Positions 1-13,118 of a stretch of 64,000 bases of DNA are shown here, in pieces (position 1 is the stretch's first letter; every line of letters begins with the position of its first letter). The notes beneath the pieces are model-generated. The model saw only the letters and a list, made by a program, of their open reading frames with translations. It was not told the origin of the DNA and made no database searches. The DNA lies in NCBI GenBank assembly GCA_014218235.1, contig CM024753.1, positions 5,084,001 to 5,148,000 on the forward strand. The letters are read 5' to 3'. The position numbers and the translations under genes are program-made. Source of the DNA: Colocasia esculenta (taxonomy: Eukaryota > Streptophyta > Magnoliopsida > Alismatales > Araceae).

Positions 1-339
1 ACTAACTATCAAATCTCAAAACTTTTGACCCCTGGTGGTGTCAAAGAGATGCCTTACGTACCTATCCTGACCAGATCTAGAACAATGATCACCCACTTAG
101 AAGGTATTGCCCCCATTTCAATGTCATGTCGGATTAGTTTATCTCTCTATGAGCTTTTAGATTAAGTCACTTTACATAGAAATAATATAATATATATAAG
201 AAATACTTCTTAGGCATAGGGCTGCCAACTCTCTCTCTCTCTCTCTCTGATCTCTCTATGTATATATATAAGCAGACCAAAAGATTTGTATGTAGTGATC
301 ACTTGGGCCTTTATTGGACTCTTAATGAGCTTTCTGTAC
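1..339. other. intergenic, no gene recognised
   Basis: I see no coding signal here. A (CT)n microsatellite lies near 230-248 and an AT-rich stretch near 185-275. The sequence looks like ordinary plant intergenic DNA. Confidence 0.6.
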
Positions 340-2480
340 TGTTTGGGGGTTGACGGCAGGATCGGTTGCCGTTAATCTGAGTTGACAGTGGGAGAGTATC
401 TCGTCAAGTTGTTTTGGCGACAGTCTATACTGTTGTTTATCTGGGCCAGTTTCTAAGGGCTCTTATGTGTATGATTGATGACAGTAGATGTTGACGTCAA
501 GTGAGTAAGTAAAAATTGACGACGGGGTATGTCGACGTCAACTTAGATGAGTCTATTTTTATATAGGACACTTGAGCCCTCTTCTCTCTCCCCATCCCCA
601 CTCTCTCCTCCTCTCCTCTCACCTATTGCTTCTCCTACCACTTTCGGTGGAGGTTCGTGGGTGATCCTAGTGTTCGTGGAGGCAGTGTTTTGTGAAGAGT
701 AGGGTTGAGCAAGGAGGAATATCTTATGAGGTGAGATCACAGGGCAGAGTTTTTACCGTGTTTATCTTCCATTTGAGGTATGAAGGCTAACCTCTGTACC
801 CCTGTCATTATTTCCATAATATTGCATGTAAATTTTAAGCCTTGGAATCGAGTTTTTGAGGGGTTATCCATGCCGGGGAATGGGTGTTACACCAGACAAT
901 CCGAGAGTTAGATCGTTGTTTTATGAGTAGCTACAGGTGTTTTCTGGCACGGGGAAGAGTTCCCCATTACTGGTTTTGCATGTAGGAGGCGAATCTGCCT
1001 CTAGGAGAAGGCTGGGTCTGCCATCAGTTCTGGGAATCGATGAATTTGACGGTGAGATATATTGCTGTCTAGCTCCTCTTGATAGCATGATCTATTGCCG
1101 TCAAGTTCACCTTGACGGCATGCAATGTCGCCGTCAACTTGTCATTATCGTCGTTTACTCTGTGTGACCCAATAGTTCTCCACTTGTGGTACCTGTGTGG
1201 TGTGTGTGGGTATTGTGGTACCCACTTCGTGGCACAGTGTTTACGGGTGTTGAGAGTGTCTCTGTCTGCGTTGCTTGTGTTCCGTACTTTTGGTTGTGTT
1301 GTGTACCCAGGTGTCGAGCGCGACTCCACCTAGATGACTAGAGTGAGTTAGTCCGGTGGTGAGCCTAGATGTCGAGAGCATCTTCGTCTAGTACATGCCC
1401 CTTATGGTGGTTTTGAGCCGATTTTCGTAGGGCCTCTTCTTCATCCATTACAGTCTGGCGTAGGGAAAAACTAGTCGAGGACTAGACGTGAAGGAGAGCG
1501 TATGAGTGTGCACACGTGGCTAGGGTTTGAGGACTCTGTATTGAGGCTCCAAGCCATAAGTTCTAGCTAGTCCGACCTTGTGTGGTGTGCTCGTGTGTGT
1601 TAGTGTTCTTGTCTCTATGAGGTACTTGTGTGACTGACGCTTCTTGTAATACCTCAAACTCTTGCTTCAGATTTTGGGTGATTGGCTCCTAACGCATTCG
1701 GTTGGGGTGACGCGTTAGTGAGGCGTATGCCGAGGCTGAAGCGTTAGTACTTGTAAGGTGTGTTGGTCCTGTGATGCGTTAGTCACCATCATCTTCTGTG
1801 TCGCATCCGATCAACGAGGCGCGTTAATCTTCTTCATGGGTCATCTAACACCTATCAACGTGGCAAATGTGACACCACAACATCTCTGGTTGTCGCGGCG
1901 ATCCTTGTGGACTTGTTGGTGTCGCGCGCGACAGAGTGACATGACGCATTAAGGTTGTTATCGCGGCATGTCGCTCTGACGCGTTCTGGGTGCCGAGGCC
2001 TTTAATGTCGTGGACGGCGGCACTCTTCCCTCTCTTCCTTCCTTTCCTCCTCTCCCCCTCCAGAAAACCCCCTCTCCATTTTTCCCTCTTTTCTCCCCGT
2101 GGTGAGCCCAGAGGAGGTGATTGTGCTCGTGGTCATGGTTGCGGTGTGTGGAGAGAGAAGGAGATGGCCATTCACACGAGAAGGCCCATAATGGATTGGT
2201 TTCTCCGTTTGAAGGTAGGGATGCTTGTCCCCTTCTCGATCCTAGTGGATTGGAGTTCTTTTGAGTTCCTAGACTTATTTTGTAACTTCCCCGTGCTCCT
2301 CTCCCCCGTGTGGTGTGTGTGGGTGGCTCTTGGGATGCTCCATCCTTGGGTCGGCCTTTGCACTGGTAATGTGATAATCTTAGACGACGCATTACCAGCA
2401 TGTGAAGGCGTCTACCCGACTGGACAGGTTAGTGTCGCGGTGGATCCATTCGACGCATTCACAAGAAACATATATATAAG
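340..2480 (+). repeat. possible diverged LTR, opposite orientation to the 3-15 kb family
   Basis: No protein family is recognisable; the open frames here look like chance. The stretch has an LTR-like layout on the plus strand. There is a TATA-like site near 557-566, then a CT-rich leader and a GGAGGTTCGTGGGTG-type region. A long tract follows that is rich in short GTGG, GGTACC and CGCG/GACGC motifs. The same motif style occurs in the reverse complement of the LTRs at 4185-7451. I cannot align them by eye, so kinship is inferred and both borders are approximate. Confidence 0.3.
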
Positions 2481-2492
2481 TTTAGAAAGATA

Positions 2493-2576
2493 ATTACTCA
2501 ACTATATTTAAGATACTTTTCACACCTTAAGCACATTACTCAACTATATTTAAGATACTTTTCACACCTTAAGCAC
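2493..2576. repeat. 42-bp tandem duplication
   Basis: Two adjacent copies of a 42-bp AT-rich unit beginning ATTACTCAACTATATTTAAG (2493-2534 and 2535-2576) appear identical. Confidence 0.85.
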
Positions 2577-3097
2577 CCACTTAAATACATTACAGTGGTC
2601 AATCCCCTGTAGAAGTTGAGATGATGCAGTGCATGCAAATTCTTTTATTCATGGAAGACAAGATATTCGCTGTGTATTAAACTTGGGCTTTCACTTTCAA
2701 AGCGTTAAGGTGTGGCAGTGGATTGGGAACAAATGGTTGTCACTATGTTTGTGATTTATGGATTTCGGGTTTTTTTTTAAATGTACTTCCCAAAGAAATG
2801 TTGTATAAGAGTACTGTTTTTCCAGTTTTTCTCAAAAATAATGTTTTGAAGGGATATATACAGAGATGTGCACATGTAGTGAAATACACATCACATAACT
2901 AGCATGAGATTAAGGTACGCAGCTTAGAATCAGTGTGCAATGGAGAATAGAAGGAAAACCTTGTGCAAAAAAGCTTGCAAGCTACAGAAATAGCATACAA
3001 TGGAGGATAAAGTGCGCAAGCCCATGAAACGTTGTATGGAGGGTGTAATTTTGCAAATTCCTTGTCTGTCCAAGTTTAGATATGATAAGTAAGGAGA
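2577..3097. other. intergenic, no gene recognised
   Basis: AT-rich sequence with no open frame of interest and no recognisable repeat, ending at the target-site duplication of the solo LTR that follows. Confidence 0.6.
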
Positions 3098-3102
3098 GGT
3101 TC

Positions 3103-4184
3103 TGAAACGGCTCTAGATATTTATACCCAATAAGGGTCTATATCCAGATCCGCCTCCCGCGAACGGATCGAAGTCTCGTAAGGGATATCACTAACATGTG
3201 TCCAGTAGGAATATAAAAGACCACAAGTATAGTATATAATACAGGAAAATATAATTGTATAAAACTGTAAACTACAATGTACAAAAGTCTCATTATAATT
3301 ATTACATGTCCAATTAAAAGAGTACAACTATCTGGGGCATACCCTGAGGGAGCACAAGCTCACATGACTCAACTATTCTACTGCTAGTGGTACAAGTCTG
3401 CACTATTCCTGCGTAAATCACTCCAAAGTCGGCCAATACCTGAAACAAGCTGTAAGGGAGTGAGCCTCAACAAGTCACCGGCTTAGTAGAGACCTCTCAC
3501 AAAGAAACTACAACCACAAAGAGACCTCAACCCCAAAGAATCTCACTGGCAACACTAGTAGCCGAAACATAACATGCATACATAAGCATGTTAAACCACA
3601 ACTAATCACAAACACACCGGCTAACCCGGTCCTCGGAAAGTAAAGGGAACCACAAGACTAGCTTAACACCTCTAGTCCACCCTTCAACCGAAACACCTCG
3701 ACCACAAGCCTCACAGGCAAACCACTACCTAGGCTACAGTCTCACTGGCAAACCACACGCACGGAATATCGAGATTGGCGACAACCAGCCAATACCCACA
3801 TACCAAACCATAACCAGAAATACACAATACGAATATAAATGACACACAACACGTGGAGAGTCACAGCACAAGACCTCCACAGTACGCATGGTCTCACCTC
3901 AACACCAGCTGAGGTCGGGACTCACGTACCACCACAACACAACTCTAACCACGAGGGGTACATGTACTTGCTACCACGAGGTACAACACTGAACCACAGA
4001 ACCGTGCCACCTCCACGGCACACCACAACGGTTAACAGTTTCACGGTTATAACATTAACCAGCGGTTCACACACAAACCACAATCAGTGGCCAAACACGA
4101 GTCGGCACGTAAAAGACGCCAGCACATGGGAACGGACTACTAGTTCATAACGCCAGTATCCAACCCGAACAACAAAGCACAAGA
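3103..4184 (-). mobile_element. solo LTR, outer portion (interrupted by a nested element)
   Basis: This segment begins TGAAACGGCTCTAG and is clearly similar to the start of the LTRs at 4185 and 9877. Shared parts include the ATACCCAATAAGGGTC stretch and the CCCGCGAACGGA stretch, but it is more diverged. The same LTR resumes at 13119 and ends TACTGTTACA at 15016. The outer ends are flanked by a 5-bp direct repeat GGTTC (3098-3102 and 15017-15021), the expected duplication for one complete LTR. Together the halves make about 2.98 kb. No internal domain lies between them other than the nested insertion, so this reads as a solo LTR. Minus strand is assigned by analogy with the nested element. Confidence 0.85.
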
Positions 4185-7100
4185 TGTAACGGCCCTGGAT
4201 ATCTATACCCAATAAGGGTCCATATCTAGATCTGTCTCCCGCGAACGGACCGAAGTCTCGCAAGGGATAGCTCGTACACGCGTCCAGGAGGAATATAAAA
4301 AACAAATCACACAGTAAGAGACACAAGAAATGATATGTGCTCATATCTGCATAACAATTTACAACTGTCCCATTACATTATTACATGCCCAAATTAAGAA
4401 GAGTACAACTACCTGGGGCATACCACGAGAGAGCACACGCTCACACAACTCTACTAGCACTACTGCTGGTGGTACAAGTCTGCCACAACACCTCCTCAAG
4501 CCACACCAACGGTAAACCCTGAAAAGAACTGTAAGGGAGTGAGCCTCAACAAGTCACTGGCTCAGTAGGGAACCACCCAAAACAACACACAACACAGAAG
4601 AACCTCAACCCCAATGGGTCTCACTGGCAACACCGTAAGTCAAACCATTTCATGTTCACAACAAAGCATAATTAACAATACTAAACATAACTAACTCAGT
4701 TGCTGCAAGACTCAGAAAGACGAAGAGTCAACAACAATATTATCTATTCAATAACTATAAAGCCTAGGCCACAAGCCTCACAGGCACACCATCTCCACAA
4801 CTGGTCGCCTAAACTGTAGGCCACACAGGCAAAGTACTGCCTAAGCTACTAGCTTCACTGGCAAGCCTCTAAACATATTAGTAACATGATTGCTAACCAT
4901 GAGTCAATCATTTACTCTCTTATATCACGATGTATCGAATGTCACACTTAAGTAATAGGACTGGCTACCAAGATGCCAATCCATCACACACTAAACCTTA
5001 TTCGGAAACTTACCCAAGAAAGGGTAAAACACAACAAGTGAAAGGTCTCACCACATGACCTCCACTTCACCACCTTAAAAGGGTAGTACTCAGCGTACTA
5101 CGAGAAACCAATACCCACAAAGAGTACAGGTACCTACCACCATGAGGTACCATCACTGAAACACAAACACAACTGTGCCACCACTAGGGCACATCACAAC
5201 CAGTCAAACCACAACTAGTGAGTCTCCGCTCACCAACCTCAACAACAACTGTGCCAACACCATGGCACACCTCAACGGGTAAAACCACAACTTTCACACA
5301 CTACAACCGATAGCAAAGCACGAGCCGGAAAGCACGACGCCACCACACGGGACAGACTACTGGTTCATGACACCAGTATCCAACTCGGACAACACAACAC
5401 AAAAAGTACCTCTCAGTCTCGCAGTCACGGACGAAAGGTCCAACTGCAGCTCCACAACACAAGTAAAGCCAAAGAACTGTGGAGACCAACCAAACTACCA
5501 CAACCTACAGGTCACACACCCTGCAGGCCCATGCCTAGCACCTTTAGAGACTCTGGCCCGAGCTCTCTAAAGTGAGGCACTGGTAACATGACTAGCTAGG
5601 GCCCAGTACGTCTACTGGTGTCCGCAACCCCCAGCTACGAGCGCGCTACAAGTGACTAAACACAAACTCTCACAAGTCACTGTCCCACTGCCGTCTTTCC
5701 CTCAGCCGGACGTACTACTCAGTACAAGAGTGAGGGTGTCCAGGAAGACGACACAGACCTCAACGGTACCACTGCACCGGGACAAGCCCCGAGCACACTC
5801 ACGTGCCTGGCTCACACAAAACCTGGGGCTCCCAACTAAAGAGGCATTCCGGAATAGGCGCTGGACCACCAAACTCAGCAATGCACAAACCACGATATAT
5901 ACTTATATATTCTTTATTACAAACCACAGTAGCCATTCATAATCTGGCCTATCATCGGTCACCATGTGACCTCCAAACCATCTCACACCACGTATACCAC
6001 AACAGTATAACACAACCTTGCCTGTCATTGGTCACACTGTGACCTCTATGGCAATACACATTACTTAACACGTATATCATTATAATATTCTTTAAAAGAC
6101 AACCACAGACTTAGGGCTAGGTTCATACTCGACCTTCATTGCTCCGTCACCTCACACCAACTACAAAAGTTACAATACAACATTCATCACGTCAAACCAC
6201 TAGCCATGAATACTCATGCATGACACTCAGATCATAAAAACACCACAAAGTCATGGCTAGGCTCACACAGGAACCTCACTGCCCAACCACTACGACAACC
6301 GGTGCATGTGCCATGCACACACACACAAAACACCACCACAATGGAGAATGTGCCATACACATCCTCAAACTACGTAAACACCATATCAATTATGTAAACA
6401 ATACGCGAACTATTTAAACGACAAGCTAAAGGGTGCTACAGGTGCCAATGCACCTCTTACCAAAGCCATGCACAATAAACGACGATAATCGAATATCCAA
6501 AGCACCAAAAACAAGCCAAGCAGAACACTCGGCTGCGATCGCGACAGATGCCAGGACCGCCTTCTGATCGCGACGCTACGATATGGCGCGACAAGAGCCT
6601 TTTGATCGCGACGCTACGATATGGCGCGACAAGAAATCCTATCGCGACGGGTCGGCCTACCGCGACATGGTCGCGACAACAGAGACCGTCGCCTTCTCAG
6701 ACAAAAACCTAATCCGGGAACCATCTCCGGATCTTCCATGCAAACCACCCTAAATCCCATTTCAACCCGGTTTTCATGCTCATTTCACCTCCTAGGCATG
6801 ACTATTTTTAAAGTGATAAACACACTATCATGCAATCTACATAACAAATCAAGGTAGAACTCCCTACCTCCACGGAGAACACGGAATCCATGCATGGCGC
6901 GGCGTTTCCCCCGCTCCTCGCAACGTCCTCACGTCGAAAGCGCGACGAGAACCTCGCCAAGACGCCAAATCGCTCCAAGCAGCCGCAGCAGCTCCTTCCC
7001 TGGTCGAGCAGAGCTTGGGAAAGCTCTGTTCGGCCAAACCTTTTTAAAAACCGAGCAGCGGTTACTAACGCGACACACCTAATCGACGCGACCTGATCGC

Positions 7101-7451
7101 GTCAGCTTCAAGCGTCGCCTTCTCACTCCCGACGTCAGCAGCCCCGCCCCGTGCGCGACACGTGGCACGCATGCAGACGTCGACACTAAACATCGGCGAC
7201 CTTAACGCGACCTCCGAGACCAACACGTTCAGAACGCGGCCTTCAACACCGTCGCGTTCACATTCAGTGAACCAACGGGCACTACGGACCCTACCTGCCG
7301 GCCCACTAAGCTCCACACAACGCGCGGAAACCTTAACAAAGGCCCAATGACCCCATATTGGCCATGAGCACCACACCAAAACCAATAAACACAGATCCGA
7401 ACTACCATTAATCCACGATCCGCGAAGATCCGAAATACGCGCTACGTTACA
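4185..7451 (-). repeat. 3' LTR of the nested element
   Basis: This 3267-bp LTR matches 9877-13113 along its length. It has an extra 38-bp tandem copy near 6585-6630 (the CTACGATATGGCGCGACAAG stretch occurs twice here but once in the other LTR) and scattered substitutions. Its CG-rich section (about 6530-7350) carries many GATCGCGACG-type motifs. The open frames inside it also occur in the other LTR and show no family similarity. Confidence 0.9.
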
Positions 7452-9876
7452 TTACTATCACCTAAAAAGGAATGTCATCCTCGACATTCAAAACGAACGA
7501 CAATAACCACACTATCACCTAAAAAGAAACAAAGCCATATGCAGAGCTTTCTCTGCATCTTTATTTCCAATTATTTACTCATTCTCATATTTGCTCTGTC
7601 TTCCCTTTTTCTTTAATTTATTCCGCAATTACTTTATTTTCTAGATTTATTCTATCATTCATTACCTTTCAACCATAAGCGATTCTACCTTGATATTAGC
7701 GCTTTATCTCCTTGGACTGAACCTATTTCCACATTTTCCTGGTTGTGTTTGCAACCTTTCTTTCTGGGCCATTTTCTTGCTTAAATCCTTCCACTTTATA
7801 TTCTAAATTTCCATATATTATTCCTCTATTACTTATCAACACTAACCATCATTTGGCTCAATTATGCACAAATCTTTAAATTCTATTTTAATTACAAACT
7901 TCAGATAACTTATAATTATTAAATCTTCCACGCTTCCGCTGCGCTATCCTGATCATACTAAACCTTTCATCAAATATTTCATGAATTTTGGATTTTTTCA
8001 ATCCATTAATAACTTAACTCACTTCAAATTATATTTTCCAACTAACTTTACATTTTTCTTATCATACATCAATACCACTTAATTGACTCCATTCATATTC
8101 TATCTGCTGCCTCAATTGCTTCACACTAAATTCTGAATCTTGGCATATATTAATATTGATATACTTTTCCCTTTATATATTTTCCTTGCTTCAAACAATA
8201 TTCTCTAATCAATTTAACAAATTTAATTCATATCTTTTCACATCTTCTATTCTCATTGCTACACATACCCGAAAATTCACCTTTATGTTTATTCAGACTT
8301 TGCTCAGCTATATAACATGAAATCTCAAAATTTCCTTACCATTAAACTAATTATACTGCTCCTCACTTTTTCTACTTCCTTTCTCTATGCCATAATCTGC
8401 ACATTACTCCTTAACTGATTTATTATAGCTTTACTTCATATTCTAGAAATATTCTTATAACAAAATTTATTTATTCATCCAAATCACCTTACTGCATATC
8501 ATTACACAAATTCTTATTACACATTTTCTGAATCATTTAATTATCACTATTCAATAATCTACCACATTCTTTTTCTTCACTTGATCATTATACTAAACTT
8601 TATCTTTACTATTAATAACACCATTTTTGCAAAATATTTCTCTTAACTATCTATTAACTAACTAGATTTCAGGTGCCATTTATGCTACAATCCTTCTTAC
8701 TTTCCACCATAACTATAAACTAAAATTATTTCTTTTAAACACAATGATTTATTCTACTTTATTCCACATTACTAACTTACTGCCAAATATAAACAGTTTC
8801 ACTGTTACAGCTCATTCACAAATATCTATTCATAATCCACTTTACTATTCTCCATTACTTTTCAATGGACTTAATCTTGTCCATTCTAACTTACATAGTT
8901 TCAACTTACTTTAATTATTTAGCTTTAACCTCGATCTGCCTCTAACACCAATTTCCCTTCTCTGCTTCCGCAATCTATACACAAATGCTGGCACCACTAT
9001 TCTTATCTTTAACACAATAACAAATCTTTCTTCAAAATCTTTATTCACTACATTTTATTAACAAACATCTTTCTCTTATAAAATTCTTGACAAAATCTGA
9101 CTTCCCACTGCTCTTTTACTCTCTCTTTAATCAACCGGTCACCTTTATATCCACTTACATAAGTTTCTATATCAAACTTTCTATTATCCTTATTACTCAT
9201 AATAGTACTGCCCTTAAACTCTTTATTACAACTATTCTTAATCACAAATCACACTTAAGAATCATCTTAATCACTACTCCTCTGCTTACCAATATCTCAT
9301 CTCAAACTAGACTATCTCACTTAATCATTTCAAATTTAACATACCATTAATCATACTATTATCTTAGCAACTTCTTAACACTTTATTCACATAAATCTCA
9401 AACACACTGACTATTTCCAGTACAATTCTCAACCACAATAAAGCCATTTAACAACTCTAATCACAAAGCCCTATTTCTCATCATGATATAATTCCCTCTA
9501 TTATTCCATTACATCACTACTTTATACCTTTCTCTACAAACTCTGATCCTCATTAAAGCACTTTTTTAGTGAATTTCATAACTAAACTCACTAATTCTTT
9601 CAATTTTTATAACAAAAAATCTTTAATCAATTATACCTTAACCACAATCCAATAACCACTCTTACTACACTACCAAACACATCTGCTATTACCCACAACT
9701 ATTATTCTGACAACTATACACTTAATTCGCATACTAAAAATTCACGAATAATCCATACTAAAAAGGACAAGAAACCACAGACTTACTACCAGAAGTGGAC
9801 ATCAAATCATGTATTGGGACATTGTAATCTTAATGTCTTTTCATATTCTAACTGGACAATTTGCTCTGATACCAAC
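7452..9876 (-). mobile_element. non-coding internal region of the nested element
   Basis: A 2425-bp AT-rich region with a strong strand bias: the plus strand is rich in C/T and A, so the minus (element sense) strand is purine-rich. The only frames present, near 9048-9350, overlap on opposite strands and match no retroelement protein that I recognise. A small repeat (ACTATCACCTAAAAAG) occurs at about 7454 and 7511. I see no clear polypurine tract beside the 3' LTR. Confidence 0.8.
9863..9874 (-). other. primer-binding site, tRNA-iMet
   Basis: On the minus strand the LTR ends GGCCGTTACA, followed by two bases and then TGGTATCAGAGC. This is the standard complement to the 3' end of initiator methionine tRNA used by many plant LTR retrotransposons. 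Confidence 0.95.
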
Positions 9877-12800
9877 TGTAACGGCCATGTATATCTATAC
9901 CCAATAAGGGTCCATATCTAGATCCGTCTCCCGCGAACGGACCGAAGTCTCGCAAGGGATAGCTCGTACACACGTCCATGAGGAATATAAAAGACAAACC
10001 ACACAGTAAGAGACACAAGAAATGATATGTGCTCATACCTGCATAACAATTTACAACTGTCCCATTACATTATTACATGCCCAAATTAAGAAGAGTACAA
10101 CTACCTGGGGCATACCCCGAGGGAGCACACGCTCACACAACTCTACTAGCACTACTGCTGGTGGTACAAGTCTGCCACAACACCTCCTCAAGCCACACCA
10201 ATGGTAAACCCTGAAAAGAACTGTAAGGGAGTGAGCCTCAACAAGTCACTGGCCCAGTAGGGAACCACCCAAAACAACACACAACACAGAAGAACCTCAA
10301 CCCCAATGGGTCTCACTGGCAACACCGTAAGTCAAACCATTTCATGTTCACAACAAAGCATAATTAACAATACTAAACATAACTAACTCAGTTGCTGCAA
10401 GACTCGGAAAGACGAAGAGTCAACAACAATATTAATCCATTCAATAACTATAAAGCCTAGGCCACAAGCCTCACAGGCACACCATCTCCACAACTGGTCC
10501 CCTAAACTGTAGGCCACACAGGCAAAGCATTGCCTAAGCTACTAGCTTCACTGCCAAGCCTCTAAACATATGAGTAACATGATTGCTAACCATGAGTCAA
10601 TCCTTTACTCTCTTATATCACGATGTATCGAATGTCACACTTAAGTAATAAGACTGGCTACCACGATGCCAATCCATCACACACTAAACCTTATTCGGAA
10701 ACTTACCCAAGAAAGGGTAAAACACAACAAGTGGAAGGTCTCACCACATGACCTCCACTTCACCACCTGAAAAGGGTAGTACTCAGTGTACTACGAGAAA
10801 CTAGTACCCACAAAGAGTACAGGTACCTACCACCATGAGGTACCACCACTGAAACACAAACACAACTGTGCCACCACTAAGGCACATCACAACCAGTCAA
10901 ACCACAACTAGTGAGTCTCTGCTCACCAACCTCAACAACAACTGTGCCAACACCATGGCACACCTCAACGGGTAAAACCACAACTTTCACACACTACAAC
11001 CGATAGCAAAGCACGAGCCGGAAAGCACGACGCCACCACACGGAACAGACTACTGGTTCATGACACCAGTATCCAACCCGGACAACACAACACAAGAAGC
11101 ACCTCTCAGTCTCGCAGTCACGGACGAAAGGTCCAACTGCAGCTCCACAACACATAAGTAAAGCCAAAGAACTGTGGAGACCAACCAAACCACCACAACC
11201 TACAGGTCACACACCCTGCAGGCCCATGCCTAGCACCTTTAGAGACTCTGGCCCGAGCTCTCTAAAGTGAGGCACTGGTAACAGGACTAGCCAGGGCCGA
11301 GTACGTCTACTGGTGTGCGCAACCCCCAGCTACGAGCGCGCTACAAGTGACTAAACACAAACTCTCACAAGTCACTGTCCCACTGCCGTCTTTCCCTCAG
11401 CCGGACGTACTACTCAGTACAAGAGTGGGGGTGTCCAGGAAGACGACACAGACCTCAACGGTACCACTGCACTGGGACAATCCCCGAGCACACTCACGTG
11501 CCTGGCTCACACAAAACCTGGGGCTCCCAACTAAAGAGGCATTCCGGAATAGGCGCTGGACCACCAAACTCAGCAATGCACAAACCACGATATATACTTA
11601 TATATTCTTTATTACAAACCACAGTAGCCATTCATAATCTGGCCTATCATCGGTCACCATGTGACCTCCAAACCATCTCACACCGCGTATACCACAACAG
11701 TATAACACAACCTTGCATGTCATTGGTCACACGGTGACCTCTATGGCAATACACATTACTTAACACGTATATCATTATAATATTCTTTAAAAGACAACCA
11801 CAGACTTAGGGCTAGGTTCATACTCGACCTTCATTGCCCCATCACCTCACACCAACTACAAAAGTTACAATACAACATTCATCACGTCAAACCACTAGCC
11901 ATGCATACTCATGCATGACACTCAGATCATAAAAACACCACAAAGTCATGGCTAGGCTCACACAGGAACCTCACTGCCCAACCACTACGACAACCGGTGC
12001 ATGTGCCATGCACACACACACGAAACACCACCACAACGGAGAATGTGCCATACACATCCTCAAACTACGTAAACACCATATCAATTATGTAAACAATACG
12101 CGAACTATTTAAACGACAAGCTAAAGGGTGCTACAGGTGCCAATGCACCTCTTACCAAAGCCATGCACAATAAACGACGATAATCGAATATCCAAAGCAC
12201 CAAAAACAAGCCAAGCAGAACACTCGGCTGCGATCGCAACAGATGCCAGGACCGCCTTCTGATCGCGACGCTACGATATGGCGCGACAAGAAATCCTGTC
12301 ACGACGGGTCGGCCTACCGCGACATGGTCGCGACAGTAGAGATCGTCGCCTTCTCAAGCAAAAACCTAATCCAGGAACCATCTCCGGATCTTCCATGCAA
12401 ACCACCCTAAATCCCGTTTCAACCCGGTTTTCATGCTCATTTCACCTCCTAGGCATGATATCTACTATTTTTAAAGTGATAAACACACTATCATGCAATC
12501 TACGTAACAAATCAAGGTAGAACTCCCTACCTCCACGGAGAACATGGAATCCATGCATGGCGCGGCGTTTCCCCCGCTCCTCGCAACGTCCTCGCGTCGA
12601 AAGCGCGACGAGAACCTCGCCGAGACGCCAAATCGCTCCGAGCAGCCGCAGCAGCTCCTTCCCTGGTCGAGCAGAGCTTGGGAAAGCTCTGTTCAACCAA
12701 ACCTTTTTAAAACCGAGTAGCGGTTACTAATGCGACACACCTAACCAACGCGACCTGATCGCGTCAGCTTCAAGCGTCGCCTTCTCACTCCCGACGTCAG

Positions 12801-13113
12801 CAGCCCCGCCCCGTGCGCGACACGTGGCACGCAAGCAGACATCGACACCAAACATTGGTGACCTTAACGCGACTTCTGAGACCGACGCATTCAGAATGCG
12901 GCCTTCAACACCGTCGCGTTCACATTCAGTGAACCAACGGGCACTACGGACCCTACCTGCCAGCCCACTAAGCTCCACACAACGCGCGGAAACCTCAACA
13001 AAGGCCCAATGACCCTAGATTGGCCATGAGCACCACACCAAAACTAATAAACACAGATCCGAACTACCACTAATCCACGATCCGCGAAGATCCGAAATAC
13101 GCGCTACGTTACA
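9877..13113 (-). repeat. 5' LTR of the nested element
   Basis: This 3237-bp LTR pairs with 4185-7451. It is the 5' LTR because the primer-binding site adjoins its inner end on the minus strand. It lacks the 38-bp duplication seen in the other copy. Confidence 0.9.
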
Positions 13114-13118
13114 CAAGA

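Larger units (their letters stand above)
4185..13113 (-). mobile_element. complete non-autonomous LTR retrotransposon nested in a solo LTR
   Basis: Two long direct repeats (4185-7451 and 9877-13113) start TGTAACGGCC and end GCTACGTTACA, so each has TG...CA ends. A 5-bp target duplication CAAGA flanks the element (4180-4184 and 13114-13118). A perfect 12-base tRNA-iMet primer-binding site lies beside the right-hand LTR on the minus strand, which sets the orientation. The 2.4-kb interior has no gag or pol homology that I can recognise. Long LTRs with a non-coding interior resemble the LARD class of non-autonomous retrotransposons, which use enzymes from relatives. The LTRs look nearly identical by eye, which suggests a recent insertion. 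Confidence 0.92.

Noticed and set aside
1958..2493. Opposing ORFs of 147 and 167 codons
   Set aside because: They overlap on opposite strands in a CT-rich tract of a likely repeat and show no domain or codon bias.
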